Shown here piece after piece: positions 50,274 through 58,342 of a DNA stretch of 64,000 nucleotides. Position 1 is the stretch's first letter; every line of letters begins with the position of its first letter. The translations under genes and the position numbers were made by a program. Under the pieces are notes generated by a model. That model ran no database searches. It worked only from the letters and a program-made list of their open reading frames with translations, and was not told where the DNA came from. Source of the DNA: Bacillus sp. V2I10 (GTDB lineage: Bacteria; Bacillota; Bacilli; Bacillales; Bacillaceae); contig NZ_JAUSYV010000001.1 of the NCBI RefSeq assembly GCF_030817055.1, positions 1,636,001-1,700,000 on the forward strand, in the 5' to 3' direction.

Positions 50274-51962
50274 ATGGAAGTTCAAAAACCTTGGCTTCAT
50301 CTATATCCTGAAGAAATACCTCATTATGCTGAAATTGACAACAAGCCTCTTCAATCTTATCTCGCACAAGCAGCACAAGAATTTCCGACAAAAACAGCTA
50401 TTCACTTTTTAGGCAAGGAACTGACTTTTACAGAGATTTATGAACAATCTTTAAAACTTGCAGGCTACCTCCAGGAACTTGGATTAAAGAAAGACGAAAG
50501 AGTATCCATTATGCTCCCGAATTGTCCACAGGCAGTGATTGCTTACTATGGAATCTTATTTGCGGGAGGTATTGTCGTTCAAACAAATCCGCTGTACATG
50601 GAAAGGGAGCTTGAGTATCAACTGAATGATTCTGATGCGAAATACATCATTACGCTTGATCTCCTTTACCCAAGAGTCTCAAAAATGAAAGCGCTGACAA
50701 GCATTGAGCATATTATTGCGACAAGCATAAAAGATTATCTCCCTTTCCCGAAAAATCTTCTGTACCCGTTTGTGCAGAAAAAGCAAAATCAAATCGTGGT
50801 AAAAATAGAGCACAGCGGACACACGCATTTATTCAAAGAAATCATGAAACGGCAGCACACTTCTATTGAGGAAATAGAAACAAATCCTAAAGAGGACATT
50901 GCCTTGCTGCAGTATACAGGAGGTACAACCGGTTTTCCAAAAGGAGTTATGCTGACGCATGAAAATCTGGTTGCAAATACGTCCATGTGCTCATCCTGGA
51001 TGTATAAATGTAAACGCGGAGAAGAATCCGTGCTTGGCATATTGCCGTTTTTCCATGTTTACGGGATGACAGCGGTTATGAATCTATCGATTATGCAAGG
51101 TTTTAAAATGATCCTGCTCCCCAAATTCGATGCGACAGATACGCTTAAAGCTATTGATAAATTAAAACCGACCCTATTCCCGGGAGCTCCTACTATTTAT
51201 ATTGCATTACTAAATCATCCGGATCTGAAAAACTATGATCTTTCATCCGTGGAATCGTGTATAAGCGGATCAGCTCCTCTTCCGGCAGAAGTTCAGGAGA
51301 AGTTCGAGCGCGAAACTGGCGGTAAGCTTGTGGAAGGATACGGCTTGTCAGAAGCATCCCCTGTTACGCACTCCAACTTCATCTGGTCGCACCGGAAAAA
51401 AGGAAGCATCGGTGTGCCTTGGCCTAATACAGACTCTATTATTCTGTCTTTTGAAACAGGCAAGCAGGCAGAATACAATGAGCTTGGAGAAATTGCTGTG
51501 AGAGGTCCGCAGGTTATGAAAGGGTATTGGAAAAAACAAGAGGAAACTGATGCCGTATTAAGAGACGGCTGGCTTTTAACCGGTGACATTGGATATATGG
51601 ACGAAGAAGGATATTTCTATATCGTTGACCGGAAAAAAGATATGATTATCGCCGGGGGATTCAACATTTATCCGCGTGAAATCGAAGAGGTTTTATATGA
51701 GCACGAAAAAGTGCAGGAAGTAGTAGTAGCCGGTATTCCCGATCCTTACCGGGGAGAAACGGTAAAGGCATATATCGTTTTAAAAGAAGGGGCTGTGGCG
51801 ACAGAGCAGGAATTTGATGAATTTGCCCGCAAACATATGGCAGCTTACAAGATCCCAAAAATCTATGAATTCCGCAAAGAGCTGCCAAAAACAGCAGTCG
51901 GAAAAATTTTGAGGCGCTCACTTGTAGAAGAAGAAAAAGAAAAACTGAAAAATGCCAATTAA
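50274..51962 (+). CDS. lcfA: Long-chain fatty acid CoA ligase
   Basis: Activates fatty acids to acyl-CoA for beta-oxidation. 562 residues of the ANL superfamily: AMP-binding motif LLQYTGGTTGFPKGVMLTHENL, GYGLSEASPVTH, DGWLLTGDIGYMDEEGYFYIVDRKKDMIIAGGFNIYPREIEE, and the C-terminal catalytic lysine in PKTAVGKILRR. Start ATG 50274 follows GGGAGG; the longer frame from 50217 lies in the promoter. It heads the lcfA-fadR-fadB-etfB-etfA cluster. Confidence 0.95.
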   Translation: MEVQKPWLHLYPEEIPHYAEIDNKPLQSYLAQAAQEFPTKTAIHFLGKELTFTEIYEQSLKLAGYLQELGLKKDERVSIMLPNCPQAVIAYYGILFAGGIVVQTNPLYMERELEYQLNDSDAKYIITLDLLYPRVSKMKALTSIEHIIATSIKDYLPFPKNLLYPFVQKKQNQIVVKIEHSGHTHLFKEIMKRQHTSIEEIETNPKEDIALLQYTGGTTGFPKGVMLTHENLVANTSMCSSWMYKCKRGEESVLGILPFFHVYGMTAVMNLSIMQGFKMILLPKFDATDTLKAIDKLKPTLFPGAPTIYIALLNHPDLKNYDLSSVESCISGSAPLPAEVQEKFERETGGKLVEGYGLSEASPVTHSNFIWSHRKKGSIGVPWPNTDSIILSFETGKQAEYNELGEIAVRGPQVMKGYWKKQEETDAVLRDGWLLTGDIGYMDEEGYFYIVDRKKDMIIAGGFNIYPREIEEVLYEHEKVQEVVVAGIPDPYRGETVKAYIVLKEGAVATEQEFDEFARKHMAAYKIPKIYEFRKELPKTAVGKILRRSLVEEEKEKLKNAN

Positions 51963-52027
51963 TCAGAAAACCATTTATATAAATGGCCTTATTCAATAAA
52001 ATGAAGAGCAATAAGAATAAAAAATAG

Positions 52028-52066
52028 AAAAGAACCATCTCTTCCTATTGCTGAGAGGGTTCTTTT
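52028..52066 (+). terminator. Intrinsic terminator of lcfA
   Basis: AAAAGAACC-CTCT / AGAG-GGTTCTTTT stem. It separates lcfA from fadR, which has its own promoter. Confidence 0.75.
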
Positions 52067-52104
52067 CATCTATTATGATGAAGATAGATAAATCATCTTT
52101 CTTC

Positions 52105-52133
52105 TTGACAGATGGATGATGTAATTTTATGAT
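52105..52133 (+). promoter_or_regulatory. Sigma-A promoter of fadR-fadB
   Basis: TTGACA, a 17-bp spacer and TATGAT; start expected near 52140. Confidence 0.75.
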
Positions 52134-52140
52134 TGAAATA

Positions 52141-52158
52141 TGAATGATGATTCATTCA
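52141..52158. promoter_or_regulatory. FadR operator
   Basis: TGAATGATGATTCATTCA: perfect 7-bp arms TGAATGA / TCATTCA with a 4-bp centre, matching the B. subtilis FadR box TGAATGAMTANTCATTCA apart from two centre bases. It starts at the predicted transcription start, so FadR should repress its own operon. Confidence 0.85.
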
Positions 52159-52183
52159 TTCATTTTGAAGGGACGATTTGATA

Positions 52184-52768
52184 TTGAAACAGAAAAGACC
52201 AAAATATCTCCAAATTATAGATGCAGCTGTCATTGTCATCGCTGAAAACGGCTATCATCATGCACAGGTTTCAAAGATTGCCAAGCAGGCGGGAGTCGCA
52301 GACGGAACCATTTATCTTTATTTTAAGAATAAAGAAGACATCCTGATTTCCTTGTTTCAGGAAAAAATGGGCGTATTTATCGAAAAAATCCAACAAGAAA
52401 TAGCAGGAAAGGACACGGCGGCGGAGAAGTTATACATGTTGATAGAAAAACATTTTTCTCTTTTAGCTGAAGATCATCATCTTGCCATCGTTACCCAGCT
52501 TGAACTCAGGCAGTCAAATAAAGAATTGCGCCTGAGAATCAACGAGGTTCTGAAAGGATATTTAAATATTCTTGATTCGATTATTCAAACAGGAAAAGAA
52601 ACATCCGAATTCAGTGAAGCCCTGGATATACGCTTAGCGAGGCAGATGATATTTGGAACCATTGATGAAACGGTGACAACATGGGTCATGAATGATCAGA
52701 AATTTGATTTAACTGCACTTGCAGGAAGCGTTCATGAACTCATGATCAAAGGCTGCGGAAGGGTTTAA
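52184..52768 (+). CDS. fadR: TetR-type fatty acid degradation repressor FadR
   Basis: Represses fatty acid degradation genes and is released by long-chain acyl-CoA. 194 residues from a TTG start at 52184, equal to B. subtilis FadR (MKQKRPKY...). Helix-turn-helix ENGYHHAQVSKIAKQAGVADGTIYLYFKNKEDIL in residues about 20-55, and a ligand domain ending IFGTIDETVTTWVMNDQKFDL. An in-frame TTG at 52178 is too near the Shine-Dalgarno. A FadR box precedes the gene. A 10-bp hairpin without a T run spans its stop codon. Confidence 0.95.
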   Translation: MKQKRPKYLQIIDAAVIVIAENGYHHAQVSKIAKQAGVADGTIYLYFKNKEDILISLFQEKMGVFIEKIQQEIAGKDTAAEKLYMLIEKHFSLLAEDHHLAIVTQLELRQSNKELRLRINEVLKGYLNILDSIIQTGKETSEFSEALDIRLARQMIFGTIDETVTTWVMNDQKFDLTALAGSVHELMIKGCGRV

Positions 52769-52817
52769 GAAAACCCTTCCTGACGTAATAGTTTTAATAC
52801 ATAAGGAGGCCTGAGCT

Positions 52818-53591
52818 GTGAGTTATTTAAATGTTAAAGTAGAAGATTATGTTGCGGTCGTAACCATTCACCAACCTCCCGCAAATGCCCTTTCATCTTA
52901 TGTTTTGAAAGAGCTTTCATCCCTTATGGATGAGTTTGAAGCAAATAATAAAGTCAGGGTCATTGTCATTAATGGCGAGGGACGATTCTTCTCTGCAGGG
53001 GCTGACATAAAGGAATTTGTTTCAGTGCCGAATGGTGCAGAGTTCTCTAAGCTTGCTGCAAACGGACAGGAACTTTTTGAGAGAATTGAAACATTTTCAA
53101 AACCTGTCATCGCGTCAATTCATGGTGCTGCTCTAGGCGGGGGCCTTGAGCTTGCAATGAGCTGCCATGTAAGACTTGTCACTGAGAATGCAAAGCTTGG
53201 GCTGCCTGAGCTTCAGCTTGGACTTATTCCAGGCTTCTCAGGGTCGCAGCGTCTTCCCAAGTATGTTGGAGAAGCAAAAGCTCTTGAAATGCTGCTGACA
53301 AGTGAACCGATTTCAGGAGCAGAGGCAGTCAAGTACGGTCTTGCCAACCATGCTTTTGCAGAAGAATCCTTATTAGATGAAACGATGAAGCTTGCAAAGA
53401 AATTTGCTGCGAAAAGTCCGATATCTGTCAGTGCAGCCATTGATTTAATCAATGCTTCTAAAACCCTTCCGTATCATGATCGGGTGAAAAAAGAAGCGGG
53501 CTATTTCGGGACTGTATTTGAAAGCGCAGATGCAAAAGAAGGAATCAGTGCTTTTCTTGAGAAAAGACAGCCTCAGTTTAAAGGCGAATAA
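52818..53591 (+). CDS. fadB: Enoyl-CoA hydratase
   Basis: A 257-residue crotonase-family hydratase of the beta-oxidation cycle. Motifs: EGRFFSAGADIKEF, SIHGAALGGGLELAMSCHVRL with the oxyanion-hole glycines, GLPELQLGLIPGFSGSQRLPKYVG with the catalytic Glu, and the C-terminal FLEKRQPQFKGE. GTG start 52818 behind AAGGAGG. Cotranscribed with fadR. Confidence 0.92.
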   Translation: MSYLNVKVEDYVAVVTIHQPPANALSSYVLKELSSLMDEFEANNKVRVIVINGEGRFFSAGADIKEFVSVPNGAEFSKLAANGQELFERIETFSKPVIASIHGAALGGGLELAMSCHVRLVTENAKLGLPELQLGLIPGFSGSQRLPKYVGEAKALEMLLTSEPISGAEAVKYGLANHAFAEESLLDETMKLAKKFAAKSPISVSAAIDLINASKTLPYHDRVKKEAGYFGTVFESADAKEGISAFLEKRQPQFKGE

Positions 53592-53600
53592 ATTATTGAT

Positions 53601-53622
53601 AAAACGTTCCTGACGTTTTTTC
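53601..53622 (+). terminator. Hairpin with T run after fadB
   Basis: AAAACGT / ACGTTTT 7-bp stem and T run. The stem is short and AT rich, so it may only partly stop transcription into etfB. Confidence 0.55.
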
Positions 53623-53665
53623 TATACAACTAAATTGAATGCTTAACGTAAATAGGGGGATGGAC

Positions 53666-54439
53666 ATGAATATTTATGTAATCATGAAAAAAACGTTTGA
53701 TACGGAAGAAAAAATAACGCTTCAAAACGGCAAAATCAATGAAGATGGCGCAGAATTCATTATTAATCCTTATGATGAATATGCCATTGAAGAAGCAATT
53801 CAGATCCGCGATGCAAACAGCGGTGAAGTAACAGTAGTGACAATCGGCGGTGAAGAATCTGAAAAAGAATTGCGTACAGCACTTGCTATGGGGTGTGACA
53901 AGGCTGTGTTAATTAATACGGAAGACGACCTTGAAGATGGAGATCAATTTACAACCTCTAAAATTCTTGCTGAGTACTTCAAGGATAAAGATGCAGATCT
54001 TATCATAGGAGGAAATGTGGCGATTGATGGCGGATCCGGACAAGTAGGACCTCGTCTGGCTGAACTTCTGAATATTCCTTATGTAACAACGATTACAAAG
54101 CTTGAGATTGACGGAAACAAAGCAACAGTCGTCCGCGATGTTGAAGGTGATTCAGAAGTAATTGAAACAACATTGCCGCTGCTTGTAACAGCACAGCAGG
54201 GATTGAATGAGCCGCGTTACCCATCTTTGCCGGGTATTATGAAAGCAAAGAAAAAGCCTTTAGAAGAATTGGAACTGGATGATCTCGATCTTGAAGAAGA
54301 TGACGTTGAACCTAAAACAAAGACAATCGAAATTTATATGCCGCCTAAAAAAGAAGCGGGTAAAGTACTTCAGGGCGATCTGGATGCACAAGTGAAGGAA
54401 TTAGTATCACTTCTTCGCAACGAAGCAAAAGTAATCTAA
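53666..54439 (+). CDS. etfB: Electron transfer flavoprotein beta subunit
   Basis: Accepts electrons from acyl-CoA dehydrogenases together with EtfA. 257 residues, identical in length to B. subtilis EtfB. The start ATG 53666 follows GGGGGA; the in-frame upstream region from 53639 is not conserved. Motifs: NPYDEYAIEEAIQIRDANSGEVTVVTIGG, GGNVAIDGGSGQVGPRLAELL (AMP site), and QQGLNEPRYPSLPGIMKAKKKPLE, the EtfB signature. Confidence 0.95.
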   Translation: MNIYVIMKKTFDTEEKITLQNGKINEDGAEFIINPYDEYAIEEAIQIRDANSGEVTVVTIGGEESEKELRTALAMGCDKAVLINTEDDLEDGDQFTTSKILAEYFKDKDADLIIGGNVAIDGGSGQVGPRLAELLNIPYVTTITKLEIDGNKATVVRDVEGDSEVIETTLPLLVTAQQGLNEPRYPSLPGIMKAKKKPLEELELDDLDLEEDDVEPKTKTIEIYMPPKKEAGKVLQGDLDAQVKELVSLLRNEAKVI

Positions 54440-54493
54440 GTATTTACCTAAAAGTGAATTTTTCAATCAAACGTATAACAGGGGGACTTTATA

Positions 54494-55471
54494 ATGGCAA
54501 GAAAAGTACTGGTATTGGGAGAAGTACGCGATCAATCATTGCGCAATGTTTCTTTTGAAGCAATTGCTGCAGGTAAAACGATTTCTGAAGGCGGCGAGGT
54601 TTCAGCCGTTTTAGTAGGAGACAGCGTTGCATCGTTAGCTGAAGAAATGATTCATTATGGCGCAGACCGTGTCATTACAGTTGAAGATGAGAAATTGAAA
54701 ACGTATACACCTGACGGCTATTCACAGGCATTGCTTGCCGTTATCGAAGCAGAAAAACCGGAAGGTCTTGTTTTCGGGCATACAGCTCTTGGAAAAGACT
54801 TATCGCCAAAAATCGCTGCTAAGATTGGATCCGGTCTTATTTCAGATGCTACAGATTTAGAAAGTGCAGGCGGAAATGTCGTTTTCACCCGTCCGATCTA
54901 TTCAGGAAAAGCTTTCGAGAAAAAGATTGTGACAGACGGAACAATTTTTGCAACAATCAGACCAAATAACATTGCTCCGCTTGAAAAAGATGAAACAAGA
55001 ACAGGTGAAGTTTCTTCTGTTACCGCAGAGATCAAAGATCTTCGCACAATCGTAAAAGAAGTGGTGCGTAAAGCAACAGAAGGCGTGGATCTTTCTGAAG
55101 CTAAAGTCATTGTAGCCGGCGGACGCGGAGTAAAAAGCACAGAAGGCTTTAATCCGCTGAAGGAACTATCAGATGTTCTCGGCGGAGCAGTTGGAGCTTC
55201 CCGCGGTGCCTGCGATGCTGATTATTGCGACTACTCCCTGCAAATCGGCCAAACAGGAAAAGTGGTAACTCCTGATCTATACATTGCATGCGGTATTTCT
55301 GGAGCAATCCAGCATTTAGCCGGAATGTCTAACTCAAAGATTATTGTAGCAATTAATAAAGATCCTGAAGCAAACATTTTCAAAGTAGCCGATTATGGAA
55401 TTGTAGGAGATTTATTTGAAGTTGTTCCTATGTTAACAGAAGAGTTTAAAAAATTAAAAGTTCATTCATAA
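54494..55471 (+). CDS. etfA: Electron transfer flavoprotein alpha subunit
   Basis: FAD-binding partner of EtfB, 325 residues. The N-terminal domain is similar to EtfB. The C-terminal FAD domain has IVAGGRGVKSTEGF, LGGAVGASRGACDADYCD, IGQTGKVVTPDLYIACGISGAIQHLAGM and INKDPEANIFKVADYGIVGDLF. It follows etfB by 54 bases and is closed by a terminator. Confidence 0.96.
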   Translation: MARKVLVLGEVRDQSLRNVSFEAIAAGKTISEGGEVSAVLVGDSVASLAEEMIHYGADRVITVEDEKLKTYTPDGYSQALLAVIEAEKPEGLVFGHTALGKDLSPKIAAKIGSGLISDATDLESAGGNVVFTRPIYSGKAFEKKIVTDGTIFATIRPNNIAPLEKDETRTGEVSSVTAEIKDLRTIVKEVVRKATEGVDLSEAKVIVAGGRGVKSTEGFNPLKELSDVLGGAVGASRGACDADYCDYSLQIGQTGKVVTPDLYIACGISGAIQHLAGMSNSKIIVAINKDPEANIFKVADYGIVGDLFEVVPMLTEEFKKLKVHS

Positions 55472-55483
55472 TCTAATTTTCAT

Positions 55484-55511
55484 AAAAACACGCACTTAGG
55501 GCGTGTTTTTA
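55484..55511 (+). terminator. Intrinsic terminator of etfBA
   Basis: AAAAACACGC / GCGTGTTTTT stem. Confidence 0.88.
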
Positions 55512-55592
55512 ATTTGAATGAAAAAATGTTTTTCATCACAAAGTAAGGGAAAAGGAATAGTGAGCAAAAAATTAGCAGGTCACATTCTTTAA

Positions 55593-55601
55593 TGCTATAC
55601 T
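55593..55601 (+). promoter_or_regulatory. Extended -10 promoter of trxA
   Basis: TGCTATACT, 36 bases before the trxA start; no good -35 hexamer, as is common with extended -10 boxes. Confidence 0.5.
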
Positions 55602-55636
55602 TTAGGCATCACTTGAACAATTAGGAGGAAAATATA

Positions 55637-55951
55637 ATGGCAATTACTAATGTAACAGATCAAACCTTTACAACTGAAACTAGCGAAGGTGTCGTTCTGG
55701 CAGACTTTTGGGCTCCTTGGTGCGGACCTTGTAAAATGATTGCACCAGTTCTTGAAGAGCTTGATCAGGAACTAGGCGATAAAGTGAAAATCGTTAAGCT
55801 TGATGTTGATGAAAACCAAGAAACTGCAGGCAAATACGGCGTTATGAGTATTCCTACATTGCTTGTTTTCAAAAATGGCGAAGTTGTTGACAAAACAGTC
55901 GGCTTCCAGCCTAAAGAAGCATTAGCAGAACTATTAAATAAACACGCATAA
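55637..55951 (+). CDS. trxA: Thioredoxin
   Basis: General disulfide reductase, 104 residues. The active site WCGPC has Cys29 and Cys32; the buried Asp in ADFWAPW and the cis-Pro in SIPTLLVF are present. Start ATG 55637 follows TAGGAGGA. A monocistronic unit between its own promoter and terminator. Confidence 0.98.
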   Translation: MAITNVTDQTFTTETSEGVVLADFWAPWCGPCKMIAPVLEELDQELGDKVKIVKLDVDENQETAGKYGVMSIPTLLVFKNGEVVDKTVGFQPKEALAELLNKHA

Positions 55952-55959
55952 TAAAAATG

Positions 55960-55988
55960 AGATCCGGTTTATCCGGATCTTTTTTTTA
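55960..55988 (+). terminator. Intrinsic terminator of trxA
   Basis: AGATCCGG / CCGGATCT stem, then TTTTTTT. Confidence 0.92.
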
Positions 55989-56188
55989 TTTTTGAAGACA
56001 GGACAGCTGCCAAAAAAATTGTCAATTATTGCTCAGGAAATGATTTGGCGCCTTGGAGGCAAGGTAAGGCACCCATGGAGGTAAAGAAAAGACTCCGGCG
56101 CTCTAAAATGGTACAATAAAAGGAATAACTAGTCGTAATTAATCGATATTTATTCTGCGCTTAACTTCAGGGAAACGGAGTGTCCGCT

Positions 56189-57961
56189 ATGGAACAACTA
56201 ATAAAAGAAAAGCTGGCACTTCTGCCAGATCAGCCGGGCTGTTATTTAATGAAAGACCGATTCGGAACCATTATCTATGTGGGAAAAGCAAAAGTGCTTA
56301 AAAACAGGGTTCGGTCTTACTTTACCGGCTCACATGACGGCAAGACACAAAGGCTTGTAAATGAAATCAAGGATTTTGAATATATCGTCACATCTTCGAA
56401 CATCGAGGCGCTGATCTTAGAATTAAATCTAATTAAAAAGCATGATCCTAAATACAACGTTATGCTAAAGGATGATAAAACGTATCCATTTATTAAAATT
56501 ACAGCTGAACGTCATCCGCGTCTTATTGTCACAAGGAATGTCAAAAAAGATAATGGAAAATACTTTGGTCCATATCCTAACGTACAGGCTGCGAGAGAGA
56601 CGAAAAAGCTGCTGGACCGGCTATATCCGCTTAGAAAATGTTCAACGCTTCCAGACCGCGTTTGCCTTTATTATCATATGGGTCAGTGTCTGGCCCCGTG
56701 TGTCTATAAGGTGACACAAGAGCAAAACCGTCAAATGGTCGATGAGATGTCCCGTTTTTTAAAAGGCGGTTTCAAGCAGATTAAAGAAGAACTTTCAAAG
56801 AAGATGCTTGCTGCTGCTGAAAATTTGGATTTCGAACGGGCAAAGGAATATCGTGATTCCATCGCCCATATTGATGCAACCATGGAAAAACAGAAAATGG
56901 CGCTGAATGATTTTGTCGATCGTGATGTGTTTGGCTATTCCTATGATAAAGGATGGATGTGCGTTCAGGTTTTCTTCATCCGTCAGGGCAAATTGATAGA
57001 ACGTGATATTGCTATGTTTCCGCTGTATCAGGAGCCAGAAGAAGAATTCTTAACATTTCTTGGCCAATTTTACTCCAAAAACAATCATATTCTGCCTAAA
57101 GAAATTCTGCTGCCTGAAAGTGTGGACCATGAAATGGCAGAGCAGCTTCTTCATGTTTCAGCCATTCACCCTAAGCGCGGAAAGAAAAAGGATCTTGTAT
57201 TGCTTGCACACCAAAATGCCAAAATTGCTTTAAAAGAAAAATTTTCTCTCATCGAGCGTGATGAAGAAAGAACAATCAAAGCAATTGATCAGCTTGGTGA
57301 AAAAATGGGCATCTATACACCTGCAAGAATCGAAGCTTTTGATAATTCAAATATTCAAGGGACAGACCCTGTATCTGCAATGATTGTGTTTATAGATGGA
57401 AAGCCAGCCAAAAAAGAATACCGCAAGTACAAAATTAAAACAGTGCAGGGACCTGATGATTACGAATCTATGCGTGAAGTTGTCCGCAGAAGGTACACGC
57501 GGGTGTTGAAAGAGGAACTGCCTCTTCCAGATTTGATAATCATCGACGGAGGCAAGGGGCATCTGGCTGCAGCACAGGACGTTCTGGAAAATGAACTGGG
57601 TTTATCGATCCCTGTTGCAGGACTTGTGAAGGATGAGAAGCACCGGACCTCTAATTTAATGATCGGAAGTCCGCCAACTGTTATTGAACTTGAACGCAAC
57701 AGCCAGGAGTTTTATCTGCTGCAGCGTATCCAGGATGAAGTGCATCGCTTTGCGATTACTTTTCACAGACAGACAAGAGGAAAAACAGCCTTTCAATCGA
57801 TTTTGGATGATATACCGGGAGTAGGGGAAAAACGGCGCAAAACCCTGCTGAAGCATTTCGGATCCGTGAAAAAAATGAAAGATGCAAGCCTTGAGGAGCT
57901 GATTGCGGCAGGGATTCCGGCAAACATAGCACAGCTTATTGCAGCAAAATTGCAAGAATAG
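56189..57961 (+). CDS. uvrC: Excinuclease ABC subunit C
   Basis: Makes both incisions in nucleotide excision repair. 590 residues. GIY-YIG nuclease domain at the N terminus (GCYLMKDRFGTIIYVGKAKVLKNRVRSYF in part), Cys cluster CLYYHMGQCLAPC, UVR domain near 200-235, the RNase H-like second nuclease (IEAFDNSNIQGTDPVSAMIVF, LIIIDGGKGHL) and C-terminal helix-hairpin-helix motifs (IPGVGEKRRKTLLKHFG). ATG 56189, eight bases after GGAG, is preferred to the in-frame GTG at 56180. Confidence 0.96.
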   Translation: MEQLIKEKLALLPDQPGCYLMKDRFGTIIYVGKAKVLKNRVRSYFTGSHDGKTQRLVNEIKDFEYIVTSSNIEALILELNLIKKHDPKYNVMLKDDKTYPFIKITAERHPRLIVTRNVKKDNGKYFGPYPNVQAARETKKLLDRLYPLRKCSTLPDRVCLYYHMGQCLAPCVYKVTQEQNRQMVDEMSRFLKGGFKQIKEELSKKMLAAAENLDFERAKEYRDSIAHIDATMEKQKMALNDFVDRDVFGYSYDKGWMCVQVFFIRQGKLIERDIAMFPLYQEPEEEFLTFLGQFYSKNNHILPKEILLPESVDHEMAEQLLHVSAIHPKRGKKKDLVLLAHQNAKIALKEKFSLIERDEERTIKAIDQLGEKMGIYTPARIEAFDNSNIQGTDPVSAMIVFIDGKPAKKEYRKYKIKTVQGPDDYESMREVVRRRYTRVLKEELPLPDLIIIDGGKGHLAAAQDVLENELGLSIPVAGLVKDEKHRTSNLMIGSPPTVIELERNSQEFYLLQRIQDEVHRFAITFHRQTRGKTAFQSILDDIPGVGEKRRKTLLKHFGSVKKMKDASLEELIAAGIPANIAQLIAAKLQE

Positions 57962-57962
57962 A

Positions 57963-57991
57963 TTGCATAAAGTCAAATTCTTTGCTACAAT
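57963..57991 (+). promoter_or_regulatory. Sigma-A promoter of lysC
   Basis: TTGCAT, a 17-bp spacer and TACAAT; start expected near 57998. The -35 begins just after the uvrC stop. Confidence 0.7.
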
Positions 57992-58030
57992 TTTAACTAA
58001 TTTCATAACCAGATCGTTTAGTTCGTTAAA

Positions 58031-58278
58031 TGATGGTAGAGGTGCGAACTTCAAGAGTAGCCCTTCTGAGGAAAATGGATTCCTTTGAAGATGGGTGAAA
58101 GGGGAGAGTCGCCGAAGCAAATAAAGAGCCATTTCTTTCTTTTGCTGGTTTTGCGTTTAATAGACGTAAAATTGTCAAGAAGATGTATTTTTCTTGGAGC
58201 GCTATCTCATTGTATGAATGAAGTTTCATTATTCGTTTATGCAAGCAATGAGATAGGGAATCTCATTGCTTTTTTTGC
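58031..58278 (+). ncRNA. Lysine riboswitch (L box) of lysC
   Basis: The aptamer core is unmistakable: AGAGGTGCGAACTTCAAGAG, GGGTGAAAGGGGAGAGTCGC and CGAAGCAAATAAAGAGCCA blocks. CTATCTCATTG (58202-58212) can close the aptamer or pair with CAATGAGATAG (58246-58256). The latter also forms the terminator with ATCTCATTG (58260-58268). Lysine binding should free the terminator and stop transcription. Confidence 0.95.
58243..58278 (+). terminator. Lysine-regulated terminator before lysC
   Basis: AAGCAATGAGAT / ATCTCATTGCTT stem with a five-base loop and seven T residues. Confidence 0.93.
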
Positions 58279-58342
58279 GTTTTCTGAGATTCTCCCTTTT
58301 ACCTGCTGACGATCAATATAACTGGAAAGGTGAGAGGCTGAT

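Larger units (their letters stand above)
57962..58342 (+). other. uvrC-lysC intergenic region
   Basis: 381 bases explained by the lysC promoter, the lysine riboswitch and its terminator. Confidence 0.9.

Noticed and set aside
55989..56180. Short GGCGCC/GGCGCT and TGGAGG direct repeats before uvrC
   Set aside because: No promoter, hairpin with T run or family repeat could be supported; nothing firm is claimed for this 190-base stretch.
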